A stretch of DNA of 64,000 nt from JBMOLL01 sp049325415 (GCA_049325415.1 JBMOLL010000015.1:1-64000); one strand, 5' to 3'. Positions 16,761 through 26,095 are shown, numbered from the stretch's first letter. Numbers and translations: made by a program. The notes: generated by a model not told the origin, from the sequence alone.

Positions 16761-18857
16761 CTATTTACCATTAACCTTTTCAAGGATCTGAGTAGCAAGC
16801 GCCGGTGGCACCTGCTCATAGTGACTGAACTCCATGGTTGAACTTGCCCTTCCCGAAGACAGGGTACGGAGAACGGTTACGTAACCGAACTGCTCTGCCA
16901 GCGGAACCTTGGCTTTGATCAGCCTTGCTCCAGCCTTGGAATCCATTCCTTCCACTTGCCCGCGACGCTTGTTCAGGTCGGAGATCACATCGCCCATATA
17001 TTCCTCTGGGGTTACCACCTCGACCGACATAATCGGTTCCAGAAGAATGGGTGCGGCTTTAAGACCGGCATGACGGAACGCCTGCCGTGCAGCAATCTCA
17101 AACGAAAGTGCATCACTGTCAACACTGTGATAAGACCCATCGACGAGGCGAACCTTCATGTTGTCGATTGCAAACCCGGCAATGGGGCCATTCAGCATGG
17201 CATTGATAAAACCTTTTTCAATGGCAGGGATATATTCCTTCGGCACGTTGCCTCCCTTTACCTCATTGACAAACTGAAGACCCTTGAAATCGGGATCAGC
17301 CGGTCCGATGTAAATTTCGATATCGGCAAACTTACCCTTACCACCCGACTGTTTCTTGAACACTTCCCTGTGGTGGTATTCCTGTGTAAGCGCTTCCTTA
17401 TAGTTCACCTGGGGATTACCCACGTTGCATTCGACTTTGAACTCCCGTTTGAGCCTGTCGAGCAGGATCTCGAGATGAAGTTCGCCCATCCCGCTGATGA
17501 TGGTCTGACCGGAATCCGGATCAACCTTGATCTGGAAGGTAGGATCTTCCTCTGCCAGCTTGTTCAAGGCCATGCCCAGCTTGTCGATATCCAACTGGGT
17601 CTTGGGTTCAATGGCAATGCCGATTACCGGATCGGGGAACACAATCGGCTCGAGGATCATCGGTTTATTGACCGTTGTAATACTATCCCCTGTCCTGACT
17701 TCCTTCAGTCCGACCACGGCGCAGATATCACCTGCTTCAATACGTTTTTTGGGATTCTGCTTATTCGCGTGCATCTGATAGATGCGGTTGATACGTTCTT
17801 TCTTCCCTGTACGGTTGTTCAGAACGGTAATACCTTCTTCAACGGCGCCCGAATAAACCCTCATGTAAGCCAGACGGCCGACAAAGGGATCGGTTGCGAT
17901 CTTGAAGATAAGTCCGGTGAGGGGCTCCTCGTTATCCGGCTTGCGACTGATTTCTTTTTCGGTATTGGGATCGGTACCTTTAACGGGGCCGATGTCTTCC
18001 GGGCTCGGAAGCAGGCAGGCAACTGCATCAAGCAGTCGCTGAATTCCCTTGTTTTTGAAGGCTGATCCGCACATTACCGGAACGATCTGCATATTGATCG
18101 TTGCCCTGCGGGTATAGGCCATGAATTCCTCCACGGAGATGGATTCGCGGTCCTCCAGGAAGCGTTCGAGGAGATCATCATCGGAAACGCATACGGCTTC
18201 CACGAGTTTTTCCCTCCACTCTTCCACCTGTTCGATCATATCTTCCGGGATCTCGCAGTACTCGTATTTCATACCGAGTGTCTCATCCTCTTTCCAGACG
18301 ATGGCCCTGCGTTCGATCAGGTCGACGATACCGGTGAAATTATCTTCCGAACCAATAGGAAGCTGCATGGGCACCGGGTTGGCTCCCAGGCGTTTTCTCA
18401 TTTCGGCGATAACGCCAAAAAAATCGGCACCCGTACGATCCATTTTGTTAATAAATGCGATCCTGGGTACCCTGTATTTATCTGCCTGTCTCCAGACTGT
18501 CTCAGATTGCGGCTCCACACCTCCCACAGCACAGAATACGGCAATGGTGCCGTCGAGTACTCTGAGTGAACGTTCTACCTCAACGGTAAAATCTACGTGA
18601 CCGGGGGTATCAATAATATTGATCTTATACTCCCTGTCCTTGTATTTCCAGAAAGTGGTGGTGGCTGCCGATGTAATGGTGATTCCGCGCTCCTGTTCCT
18701 GAACCATCCAGTCCATTGTAGCTGCTCCGTCATGGACTTCACCGATGCGATGGGTTATCCCCGTATAGAACAGAATGCGTTCTGTAGTGGTGGTCTTCCC
18801 GGCATCGATGTGCGCCATGATCCCTATGTTCCTTGTATATTTAAGTTCCGGGTTCAT
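16761..18857 (-). CDS. fusA: Elongation factor G
   Basis: The canonical 698-residue translocation GTPase. The G motifs are complete: P-loop AHIDAGKTT (15-23), switch I RGITI (57-61), DTPGH with catalytic His87, and NKMD. Domains II to V follow at the usual spacing. It contrasts with the divergent paralogue at 20294-22450. It is 62 bases after rpsG and 20 bases before rpsJ. Confidence 0.98.
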   Translation of the reverse strand: MNPELKYTRNIGIMAHIDAGKTTTTERILFYTGITHRIGEVHDGAATMDWMVQEQERGITITSAATTTFWKYKDREYKINIIDTPGHVDFTVEVERSLRVLDGTIAVFCAVGGVEPQSETVWRQADKYRVPRIAFINKMDRTGADFFGVIAEMRKRLGANPVPMQLPIGSEDNFTGIVDLIERRAIVWKEDETLGMKYEYCEIPEDMIEQVEEWREKLVEAVCVSDDDLLERFLEDRESISVEEFMAYTRRATINMQIVPVMCGSAFKNKGIQRLLDAVACLLPSPEDIGPVKGTDPNTEKEISRKPDNEEPLTGLIFKIATDPFVGRLAYMRVYSGAVEEGITVLNNRTGKKERINRIYQMHANKQNPKKRIEAGDICAVVGLKEVRTGDSITTVNKPMILEPIVFPDPVIGIAIEPKTQLDIDKLGMALNKLAEEDPTFQIKVDPDSGQTIISGMGELHLEILLDRLKREFKVECNVGNPQVNYKEALTQEYHHREVFKKQSGGKGKFADIEIYIGPADPDFKGLQFVNEVKGGNVPKEYIPAIEKGFINAMLNGPIAGFAIDNMKVRLVDGSYHSVDSDALSFEIAARQAFRHAGLKAAPILLEPIMSVEVVTPEEYMGDVISDLNKRRGQVEGMDSKAGARLIKAKVPLAEQFGYVTVLRTLSSGRASSTMEFSHYEQVPPALATQILEKVNGK

Positions 18858-18919
18858 GAATTACTGCACACTTACCTCTCTAATCTCTACGCGTCTAAAA
18901 AAATGTATCTTATAAAAAA

Positions 18920-19396
18920 TTAAAACCTGAAATGGGCAAACGCTTTGTTGGCTTCGGCCATACGGTGGGTATCCTCTTTCTTCTTATAGGCTCCACCTTC
19001 CTGGTTGTAAGCAGCAACAATTTCTGCCGCGAGTTTATCGCTCATCGATTTGCCGGTACGTTTACGGGCAAAAAGAATAAGGTTTTTCATGGATATTGAG
19101 ACTTTCCTGTCGGCCCTTACTTCCAGGGGCACCTGAAAAGTGGCGCCTCCAACCCGGCGGCTCTTCACTTCTACATGCGGGGTAACGTTGTCCAGCGCCT
19201 GTTTCCAGATCTCCAGCGCAGGTTTTCCGTCATTCTTGGTCCTGGCTTCAACCAGTTCCATAGCATCATAGAAAATCCTGTAGGCCACACTCTTCTTACC
19301 ACTTAACATAAGGTTATTTACAAACCTGGTTACTTCCGGATCCTTAAATTTCGGGTCGGGTAAGATGATTCTCTTCTTGGGTTTTGCCTTTCTCAT
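18920..19396 (-). CDS. rpsG: 30S ribosomal protein S7 (uS7)
   Basis: Head-nucleating 16S rRNA-binding protein of 158 residues. KFKDPEVTRFVNNLMLSGKK and the later GGATFQVPLEVRADRK are characteristic. Located 25 bases after rpsL. Confidence 0.98.
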   Translation of the reverse strand: MRKAKPKKRIILPDPKFKDPEVTRFVNNLMLSGKKSVAYRIFYDAMELVEARTKNDGKPALEIWKQALDNVTPHVEVKSRRVGGATFQVPLEVRADRKVSISMKNLILFARKRTGKSMSDKLAAEIVAAYNQEGGAYKKKEDTHRMAEANKAFAHFRF

Positions 19397-19421
19397 TATG
19401 AATCAAATGCTATTGTATAAC

Positions 19422-19799
19422 TTATTTTTTCTTCGGTCTTTTGGCTCCGTATTTCGAACGACGCTGTGTACGGCCATCAACACCAGCTGTGTCAAGCGCA
19501 CCACGGATCAGGTGATACCTTACACCGGGAAGGTCCTTAACCCTGCCCCCGCGGATCAGTACGATGGAGTGCTCCTGAAGGTTATGACCTTCCCCGGGAA
19601 TGTAGGCGTTCACTTCCTTGCCGTTGGTCAGCCTTACCCTGGCTACCTTACGCATGGCCGAGTTAGGCTTCTTGGGTGTGGTCGTATATACACGCACACA
19701 TACTCCCCTGCGCTGAGGACAGGAGTCCAGGGCCGGAGCCTTGCTCTTATCCACAATCTTGTTTCTTCCCTTGCGTACTAACTGTTGAATTGTCGGCAT
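19422..19799 (-). CDS. rpsL: 30S ribosomal protein S12 (uS12)
   Basis: Decoding-centre protein of 125 residues and first gene of the supercluster. TPKKPNSAMRKVARVRL and IRGGRVKDLPGVRYHL are present. The lysines at 43, 44 and 88, whose mutation gives streptomycin resistance in other bacteria, are wild type. The start is about 40 bases downstream of the predicted transcription start and has no Shine-Dalgarno sequence. Confidence 0.98.
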   Translation of the reverse strand: MPTIQQLVRKGRNKIVDKSKAPALDSCPQRRGVCVRVYTTTPKKPNSAMRKVARVRLTNGKEVNAYIPGEGHNLQEHSIVLIRGGRVKDLPGVRYHLIRGALDTAGVDGRTQRRSKYGAKRPKKK

Positions 19800-19847
19800 A
19801 AAACAATAATCTGTTGATTAAAAAATATTTCGATCAAAATTGGATCG

Positions 19848-19876
19848 CAAAGGTATTAGTTTTTTTTAAAAAACAA
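19848..19876 (-). promoter_or_regulatory. rpsL: Bacteroidota-type promoter of the ribosomal supercluster
   Basis: Read on the minus strand there is TTG at 19876-19874, an 18-base AT-rich spacer, and a perfect -7 element TACCTTTG at 19855-19848. Transcription should start near 19841, giving a leader of about 40 bases to rpsL. It is the only clear promoter I see for the run down to rplQ. Confidence 0.8.
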
Positions 19877-20059
19877 TAATTTTTCAAGAATTTCTTGTTC
19901 CGGATCAGTAATCTTTCAAATCCCTTTAAAAATAGGGCCTCTGGCGCAGGCGCTTTTCCCACCGTAAAAAAATACCGGTGCATTGTTAATAACTCCCCTG
20001 AAGGGCGGGTGCAATATTAACGATTTTTGCAGGTTATTTTCACCAAAAAAGGGGCAAAG

Positions 20060-20089
20060 TTGGTTTGAATCAAAAAATTATTACTTTTG
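20060..20089 (+). promoter_or_regulatory. fusA2: Bacteroidota-type promoter of the EF-G2-like gene
   Basis: TTG at 20060-20062, a 19-base spacer and a perfect -7 element TACTTTTG at 20082-20089. A start near 20096 would leave a leader of almost 200 bases before the coding region. It faces away from the rpsL promoter, with about 180 bases between them. Confidence 0.7.
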
Positions 20090-20095
20090 CAAGGC

Positions 20096-20293
20096 CCGGC
20101 CCGAAAGTGGTTCAAAACAGCGGGCAGAGCCGGCGGAATAAAGGTGGCAGAGGCCCCGGCCGGGTCAATCAGGTTCTAATTATATAAGGTATGGTTCCGG
20201 GACAGCCCTGTGATTCCATTGGGCGCCCCTGTGGTTCATATTCACTGTTCCGGAAAAAAATAAGAACTTAACTACATAACAATTATTTAAAGG
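20096..20293 (+). promoter_or_regulatory. Long structured mRNA leader of the EF-G2-like gene
   Basis: The predicted 5' leader is far longer than that of its neighbour rpsL. It can form an 11-base stem (20195-20205 with 20245-20255, one G-U pair) enclosing a repeated CCCTGTG word and a GGGCGCCC palindrome, and a GC-rich pairing CCCGGCC (about 20095) with GGCCGGG (about 20157). A 26-codon reading frame with an ATG at 20191 ends at 20271, 22 bases before the gene. It resembles no riboswitch class I know. The structure claim is by eye only. Confidence 0.4.
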
Positions 20294-22450
20294 ATGAAAA
20301 CATACTTAACCAATCAAATCAAGAACATTGCGCTGGTTGGGAACGCCGGTTCCGGAAAAACAACCCTGGCAGAATGCCTCCTTCAGGAAGGAGGCGTTAT
20401 CGATCGTCGTGGTGATGTTGACAGCAGGAACACTGTTTCCGATTACAACCTGATCGAACAGGAGAACTCTGCCTCCATGTACTCCAGCGTTATGTACGCT
20501 GAGTTCAACGGTGGAAAGATCAACTTCCTGGATGTTCCGGGTGCCGATGATTTTGTTGGAGGAACCATCTCCAGCCTTCATGTGGCCGACAATGCCCTGA
20601 TGCTGATCAATGCCCAGAACGGAGTGGAAGTGGGAACCGAGATCCACAATCGCTGGCTGAACAGGTTTCACAAACCCATGATCATTGCCATCAACCATTG
20701 CGATCACGACAAAGCCAATTTTGAAAAAGCCATTGAATCGGTTAAGGAAAGTTTTGGCCCTGCTGTCATCCTCGCCCAGTACCCTGTGAATGCCGGTCCC
20801 GGATTCGATTCGATCGTCGACCTGATCCAGATGAAATTATACAAATATCCGAAGGAAGGCGGTAAGCCCCAGATTATGGATATTCCTGCTGAAGAAGCCG
20901 ACCATGCCGAGGAACTCCGTTCTGAGCTGATTGAAAAAGCAGCTGAAAACGACGAAAAACTGATGGAGATCTTCTTCGAGAACGACACCCTCACCGAAGA
21001 TGAAATGAGATCCGGTATCAGCGCAGGTCTGCTTTCAAGGGGTATGTTCCCTGTATTCTGCATCTCTGCAAAGAAAAATATCGGCGTGGCACGTCTGATG
21101 GAATTCATCATCAATGCAGCTCCGACAGCCGACATGCTGCCTGCACCGAAAGACAAGAGCGGAAAGGAAATCAAGGTTGATGCCTCTGCTCCCACTTCTC
21201 TGTTTATCTTCAAAACCACCGTCGAATCACACATCGGAGAGATCAACTTCTTCAAGGTGATGTCGGGAAAGGTGACGGAAGGTATGGACCTTGTTAACAG
21301 CAAGACCCAGAACAAGGAACGCATCTCACAGATCTTTGCTCCCTTTGGAAAGAACCGTACCAAAGTGACCGAAATGGTCGCCGGTGACATCGGCTGTACA
21401 GTCAAACTGAAAGCCACGAAAGTCGAGCAGACCCTCTCCGCCCCGGGCAGCGACATCGTCTTTCCCCCCATCCCCTTCCCGGAAGCGAAATTCCGTACGG
21501 CCATCAGACCGCTCAGTGAAGGTGATGAAGAAAAAATGGGTGAAGCCCTCAACAGGATCCACGATGAAGATCCGACCGTAAAAGTGGAATACTCCAAGGA
21601 ACTCAAGCAGATCATTCTCTCCGGTCAGGGAGAATATCACCTGAATATTGTGAAATGGTTGCTTGAAAACCTCTATAAGGTGGAAACGGAATTTGTCAAA
21701 CCCAAGATCCCCTACCGTGAGACAATTACACGCGCCCAACAGGCCGACTACCGCCATAAGAAACAGTCGGGCGGTGCCGGACAGTTCGGTGAAGTTCACC
21801 TTATCATTGAGCCTCACGTGGAAGGTGTTCCGGATAAGGATATGTTCAAGATCAACGGTAAGGAACAGAAGATCTCCGTACGCGACCGTGAAGAACACAA
21901 CCTTCCCTGGGGTGGTAAACTGATCTTCCTTAACTGTATCGTCGGTGGCTCCATCGATGCCCGCTTCCTCCCCGCCATCCTGAAAGGGATTATGGAAAAG
22001 ATGGAAGAAGGCCCGCTCACCGGTTCCTATGCCCGTGACATTAAAGTCTATGTGTACGACGGCAAGATGCACCCGGTCGACTCCAACGAAATCTCCTTCA
22101 GGCTTGCCGGGCGTAATGCCTTCAGCCAGGCCTTTAAGGAAGCCGGAGCAAAGATCCTCGAACCGATCTATATCGTCGAAGTTCTTGTTCCTTCCGACAG
22201 GATGGGTGACGTGATGAGCGACCTTCAGGGAAGAAGAGCCATCGTTATGGGTATGTCGAGCGAAAAAGGCTTTGAGAAAATCACAGCACGCGTCCCGCTC
22301 GCTGAAATGAACAAGTATTCGACGGCCCTCAGCTCCATCACCGGCGGACGTGCCATGTACAGCCTTCGCTTCGATGAGTATGCCCAGGTTCCCGGCGATG
22401 TTCAGGAAGCCCTTCTTAAGGCTTACGAAGAGGAACAGGACGAAGAATAA
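20294..22450 (+). CDS. fusA2: EF-G paralogue (EF-G2-like) with degenerate GTPase motifs
   Basis: A 718-residue full-length EF-G relative with domains I to V. The P-loop GNAGSGKTT (16-24) is intact. Switch I lacks RGITI, the DTPGH motif reads DVPGA so the catalytic His is Ala84, and the NKxD motif reads NHCD (137-140). Bacteroides species carry an EF-G2 known to support translocation without GTPase activity and to be needed under nutrient limitation; this gene fits that class by length and by the lost histidine. It has its own promoter and long leader, is divergent from the ribosomal operon, and ends at a strong terminator. Whether it hydrolyses GTP is inference from the motifs. Confidence 0.92.
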   Translation: MKTYLTNQIKNIALVGNAGSGKTTLAECLLQEGGVIDRRGDVDSRNTVSDYNLIEQENSASMYSSVMYAEFNGGKINFLDVPGADDFVGGTISSLHVADNALMLINAQNGVEVGTEIHNRWLNRFHKPMIIAINHCDHDKANFEKAIESVKESFGPAVILAQYPVNAGPGFDSIVDLIQMKLYKYPKEGGKPQIMDIPAEEADHAEELRSELIEKAAENDEKLMEIFFENDTLTEDEMRSGISAGLLSRGMFPVFCISAKKNIGVARLMEFIINAAPTADMLPAPKDKSGKEIKVDASAPTSLFIFKTTVESHIGEINFFKVMSGKVTEGMDLVNSKTQNKERISQIFAPFGKNRTKVTEMVAGDIGCTVKLKATKVEQTLSAPGSDIVFPPIPFPEAKFRTAIRPLSEGDEEKMGEALNRIHDEDPTVKVEYSKELKQIILSGQGEYHLNIVKWLLENLYKVETEFVKPKIPYRETITRAQQADYRHKKQSGGAGQFGEVHLIIEPHVEGVPDKDMFKINGKEQKISVRDREEHNLPWGGKLIFLNCIVGGSIDARFLPAILKGIMEKMEEGPLTGSYARDIKVYVYDGKMHPVDSNEISFRLAGRNAFSQAFKEAGAKILEPIYIVEVLVPSDRMGDVMSDLQGRRAIVMGMSSEKGFEKITARVPLAEMNKYSTALSSITGGRAMYSLRFDEYAQVPGDVQEALLKAYEEEQDEE

Positions 22451-22468
22451 GTTCCTGGTGACCCACAG

Positions 22469-22500
22469 AAAAAAGCTGTCCGCACCGGACAGCTTTTTTT
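22469..22500 (+). terminator. Rho-independent terminator after the EF-G2-like gene
   Basis: Perfect 8-base stem GCTGTCCG (22475-22482) and CGGACAGC (22486-22493) with loop CAC, preceded by six A and followed by seven T. It starts 18 bases after the stop codon, so the gene is probably monocistronic. Confidence 0.92.
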
Positions 22501-22598
22501 CTGAAATTCAAGAAGCTCCTTTGATCCATTTTTATTCCACAGCGTTATTAAAGTTTAAGGGTGATATTTCAGCTTGTTAAATATTAAAATCTCCGGCT

Positions 22599-24038
22599 GT
22601 GCTTTTTAATTCCATTGATTTTGCCATTTTTCTGCCCGTTGTTTTTACCCTGTACTGGTTTGTCATCAATAAAAACCTGAACAGGCAGAATTTTCTGATC
22701 CTTGCTGTCAGCTATTTTTTCTACGGCTACTGGGACTGGCGCTTCCTCTCGCTGATCCTCTTCAGCACCGTACTGGACTATTCAGTGGGTGTCGGCCTAT
22801 CAAAGACAGGAAAGCCCGCTTCAAGGAAACTTCTCATCACCCTCAGTGTTGTTGTGAACCTGGGTTTCCTTGCCTTCTTCAAATACTATAATTTTTTCCT
22901 GGAGAACTTCATCTCAGCCTTCACCTTTTTCGGAGCTGAGTTCAAAGCCAGTACCCTGAAAGTGATCCTCCCCGTGGGTATCAGTTTCTATACCTTCCAG
23001 ACTCTGAGCTATTCCATTGATGTCTATAAAAGGAAAATAGAACCCACCAGGGACTTTGTTGCCTTTGCTGCTTTTGTTAGCTTTTTCCCGCAACTCGTGG
23101 CTGGCCCCATTGAAAGAGCCTCGAACCTGCTTCCCCAGTTTTACAGGAAACGACAATTCGATTATACCCTGGCCGTGAACGGGATGAAACAGATCCTGTG
23201 GGGCCTGTTTAAAAAGATGGTGATCGCGGATAACTGTGCGCAGTACGTGAATATGGTTTTTCCGCACTCCTCCGACTATTCCGGAAGTTCGATCCTGCTT
23301 GCCGCCGTATTATTTGCCTTCCAGATCTACGGTGACTTTTCCGGGTATTCGGATATTGCGATCGGAACCGCCCGTCTTTTCGGGTTCAGTCTGATGCGCA
23401 ACTTCGCCTTCCCTTATTTTTCAAGGGATATTGCCGAGTTCTGGAGAAGATGGCACATCTCACTCTCCACCTGGTTCAGGGATTACCTGTACATTCCCCT
23501 GGGAGGAAGCCGGGGAAATCTCCTGTTCAAGGTCAGAAATACCATGATCATCTTTATTGTCAGTGGTTTCTGGCACGGAGCCAACTGGACATTTATCATC
23601 TGGGGTGCACTGAACGCCCTGTATTTTCTTCCCGTACTCCTTTCCAACAATAACAGGAAACATCTGGATATTGTCGCACGGGGAAAACTGTTTCCAGGTA
23701 TCAGGGAGGCCCTGCAGATCCTCCTTACCTTCACCCTGACGGTTATTGCATGGATCTTCTTCCGTGCCGACTCACTGCATCATGCCTTTGAATGCCTTTC
23801 CAGCATTTTCTCTGCCTCACTGTTCACAGTTCCGCAGGACATCCCCTGGAAATCGGTGCTTGTGGTCATCGTTTTCATGGCCATTGAATGGCTCGGCAGG
23901 GAAAATGAGTTTGCCATTGAGAAGTTTGGCATCTCCACCCCCCGGCTGGTACGCTGGTCGTTCTATTCCACATTGATCTTTGCGATCATAATCCTGAAAC
24001 CATCGGTAGTCACTTCCTTTATCTATTTCCAATTTTAA
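22599..24038 (+). CDS. MBOAT family membrane O-acyltransferase
   Basis: A 479-residue multi-span inner-membrane protein of the MBOAT family (AlgI/DltB/PatA-like), which transfers acyl groups to extracellular polymers. Family marks are FPQLVAGPIERAS, FWRRWHISLSTWFRDYLYIP and GFWHGANWTFIIWG with the likely catalytic His326. The next gene, 10 bases on, encodes an SGNH-like protein, the usual partner in O-acetylation of alginate, peptidoglycan or other glycans. A second MBOAT/SGNH pair exists at 50137-53178. The substrate is not known from sequence. Confidence 0.93.
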   Translation: MLFNSIDFAIFLPVVFTLYWFVINKNLNRQNFLILAVSYFFYGYWDWRFLSLILFSTVLDYSVGVGLSKTGKPASRKLLITLSVVVNLGFLAFFKYYNFFLENFISAFTFFGAEFKASTLKVILPVGISFYTFQTLSYSIDVYKRKIEPTRDFVAFAAFVSFFPQLVAGPIERASNLLPQFYRKRQFDYTLAVNGMKQILWGLFKKMVIADNCAQYVNMVFPHSSDYSGSSILLAAVLFAFQIYGDFSGYSDIAIGTARLFGFSLMRNFAFPYFSRDIAEFWRRWHISLSTWFRDYLYIPLGGSRGNLLFKVRNTMIIFIVSGFWHGANWTFIIWGALNALYFLPVLLSNNNRKHLDIVARGKLFPGIREALQILLTFTLTVIAWIFFRADSLHHAFECLSSIFSASLFTVPQDIPWKSVLVVIVFMAIEWLGRENEFAIEKFGISTPRLVRWSFYSTLIFAIIILKPSVVTSFIYFQF

Positions 24039-24048
24039 TCCCGGCCAC

Positions 24049-24987
24049 ATGAAGAAGTTCCTCCGCAAATTCTTTCTTTTCATTCCCTTTTTCCTGGCCT
24101 TTTATGTTGTACTGGTCATCATTATGGACGAACTTGAATTCAGTAAACTGGATGACAAGAGTATCTATCCCATCGCCTCTTACGGACATCTGCAGACCAG
24201 ACTGAAAGAGGTTAAGGAAACCAGTGATGTCGATATCCTGTTTATCGGTTCTTCACATACCTACCGGGGTTTTGATACACGGATCTTCCTGGAAGCAGGC
24301 TACAAATCATTTAACCTGGGTTCGTCGGCCCAGACACCCATCGAAACCCTGGTCCTCCTGAAACGCTACCTGAAGAAACTCAATCCAAAACTGGTGATCC
24401 TGGAGACCTTTCCCGATGTCTTCGAAAGTGATGGTGTCGAATCTTCCCTCGATCTGATCGCCAACGATAAAAACGACCTGAACTCCCTGAGTATGGCCTT
24501 GAAGGTAAACAGCAGGATGACATATAATGCCTTGATATTTGGCTGGTTCAGAAATATCACCGGTTTAAATGAAACCATGGAAGAACCTTTAATAAGGGGA
24601 AATGACACCTATGTCAGCGGTGGCTTTGTAAGCCGCAAACCGGAGACCTTCGTGACCCATGAGCATTATCCCCCGAAATCCTTTCATTTCAGCAGAAAGC
24701 AGATCCGGAGCTTTGAAAAGATCATCCGGATCCTTCAGAAAGAGGAACGGAAATATATCATCGTTCAACTGCCTATCACCAGTGATCTGTACCACTCCTA
24801 TTCGAATGCCGCCAGTTTCGATTCACTGGTGAGTTCTTATGGCACCTATATCAACTATAACGGAATTGTTGATCTCAGCGATTCCCTGGACTTTTTCGAC
24901 AATAATCACCTGAATCAGAATGGGGTAAGCATTTTCGACAGAGAGGTTCTCAGGGAAATTGAGACTATGGGACTGATAAGAAAATGA
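24049..24987 (+). CDS. SGNH-hydrolase-like membrane-anchored protein
   Basis: A 312-residue protein with an N-terminal signal anchor (about residues 8-27) and a probable periplasmic domain. It has a GSSH sequence (67-70) at the place of the SGNH GDS motif, with Ser69 as likely nucleophile, and a C-terminal DNNH (284-287) giving the Asp/His pair. The position right after an MBOAT gene suggests it completes acyl transfer to a surface polymer, like AlgX/AlgJ or PatB. The motif is weaker than in classical esterases, so the activity is inferred from context. Confidence 0.7.
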   Translation: MKKFLRKFFLFIPFFLAFYVVLVIIMDELEFSKLDDKSIYPIASYGHLQTRLKEVKETSDVDILFIGSSHTYRGFDTRIFLEAGYKSFNLGSSAQTPIETLVLLKRYLKKLNPKLVILETFPDVFESDGVESSLDLIANDKNDLNSLSMALKVNSRMTYNALIFGWFRNITGLNETMEEPLIRGNDTYVSGGFVSRKPETFVTHEHYPPKSFHFSRKQIRSFEKIIRILQKEERKYIIVQLPITSDLYHSYSNAASFDSLVSSYGTYINYNGIVDLSDSLDFFDNNHLNQNGVSIFDREVLREIETMGLIRK

Positions 24988-25127
24988 AGGGAAAAAGTGT
25001 GCGCGTGAAGGATTGAGGATCGGATCAGTCCTGTCGGGCAGAAAATCCATTGCGAAAGGAAAGGGTTTCAAAGTGAACAGGATTTTCCCTAACTTTAACA
25101 GAACGCAAACCAACCCGACCCGGCAAC

Positions 25128-25997
25128 ATGACATCACGAACCAAAAAGCTCTTCCGGTTTCTTTCACCCGGATGGCAGAGCCTTTTTATGGACTACCCGG
25201 TAAACTTCAGGCCCCGTTACGGTCCTGAAAATGCTCCTCATCCCTTCCTGATGGGAATTATCGAAGAAAGGCGTCCTGTTTACAGGGAATTCCTGCTTAA
25301 ATCACTTGATTACGGCGATTTATACACCAGATTTGAAAAAAAAGGGGGGGGGAAATCCCTTTCCCACGACCCGGAATATAATAATGGCTTTCTGCCCGGC
25401 CTCGATATCATCACATTGTACACTATGCTGGCCGAATTCCGGCCGGAAACCTATGTGGAAGTAGGATCCGGAAATTCAACCAGGGTGGCTTACAGGGCGA
25501 TCCGCGATCAGCACCTGAAAACGAAGATCATTTCAATCGATCCTGCACCGCGCGCCGGCATGGACCGGCTGGCCGACCGGATCATCCGCGAACCCTTTGA
25601 AAACATCGACCTCGGTTTTATCCATTCCCTGAAACCCAACGACATCCTGTTCATCGATAATTCCCACCGGATCCTGCCCAACTCCGACAGTATGGTCTTT
25701 TTCCTGGAGGTATTGCCCCGGCTACCGGAGGGTGTGATTGTCCAGATCCATGATATCTACCTGCCCTATGATTACCCGCAGGATATGTGCGACCGCTTTT
25801 ATTCCGAACAATACGGACTGGCCATTGCCCTGCTTGCCAATCCTGCCCGCTTTGAGATCCTGCTGCCCAATTTCTTCATCAGTGAAGATCCCGAACTAAG
25901 CGCCATTCTCAACCCGGTCTGGGAACACCCCAATCTGGAAGGTGTGGAACGGCATGGGGGATCGTTCTGGTTCAGGGTACGGCAGAACGGAGCCTGA
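25128..25997 (+). CDS. Class I SAM-dependent methyltransferase-like protein
   Basis: A 289-residue protein with the Rossmann methyltransferase pattern: motif I YVEVGSGNSTRVAYRAI, the acidic strand IISIDPAPR, ILFIDNSHR and the VQIHDIYLPYDYP segment. This matches the Methyltransf_24-type family often found among glycan genes. The DNSHR and IHDI positions suggest a metal-assisted or sugar methyltransferase, but the substrate is not evident. It follows the MBOAT/SGNH pair by 140 bases; TAACTTTA at 25090-25097 is a weak promoter candidate. Confidence 0.75.
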   Translation: MTSRTKKLFRFLSPGWQSLFMDYPVNFRPRYGPENAPHPFLMGIIEERRPVYREFLLKSLDYGDLYTRFEKKGGGKSLSHDPEYNNGFLPGLDIITLYTMLAEFRPETYVEVGSGNSTRVAYRAIRDQHLKTKIISIDPAPRAGMDRLADRIIREPFENIDLGFIHSLKPNDILFIDNSHRILPNSDSMVFFLEVLPRLPEGVIVQIHDIYLPYDYPQDMCDRFYSEQYGLAIALLANPARFEILLPNFFISEDPELSAILNPVWEHPNLEGVERHGGSFWFRVRQNGA

Positions 25998-26095
25998 AAC
26001 ATCATATCAAAAAAGCATAAATTCTTAGAGGAACCCGAAAGGGCTAATAGTATTCTCTGCAAAGATTTTGCAGGATGAATACTTAAATTTGAATG

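Noticed and set aside
16956..18065. 369-codon plus-strand frame opposite fusA
   Set aside because: Antisense to the highly conserved EF-G gene; the composition is a mirror of its codon bias.
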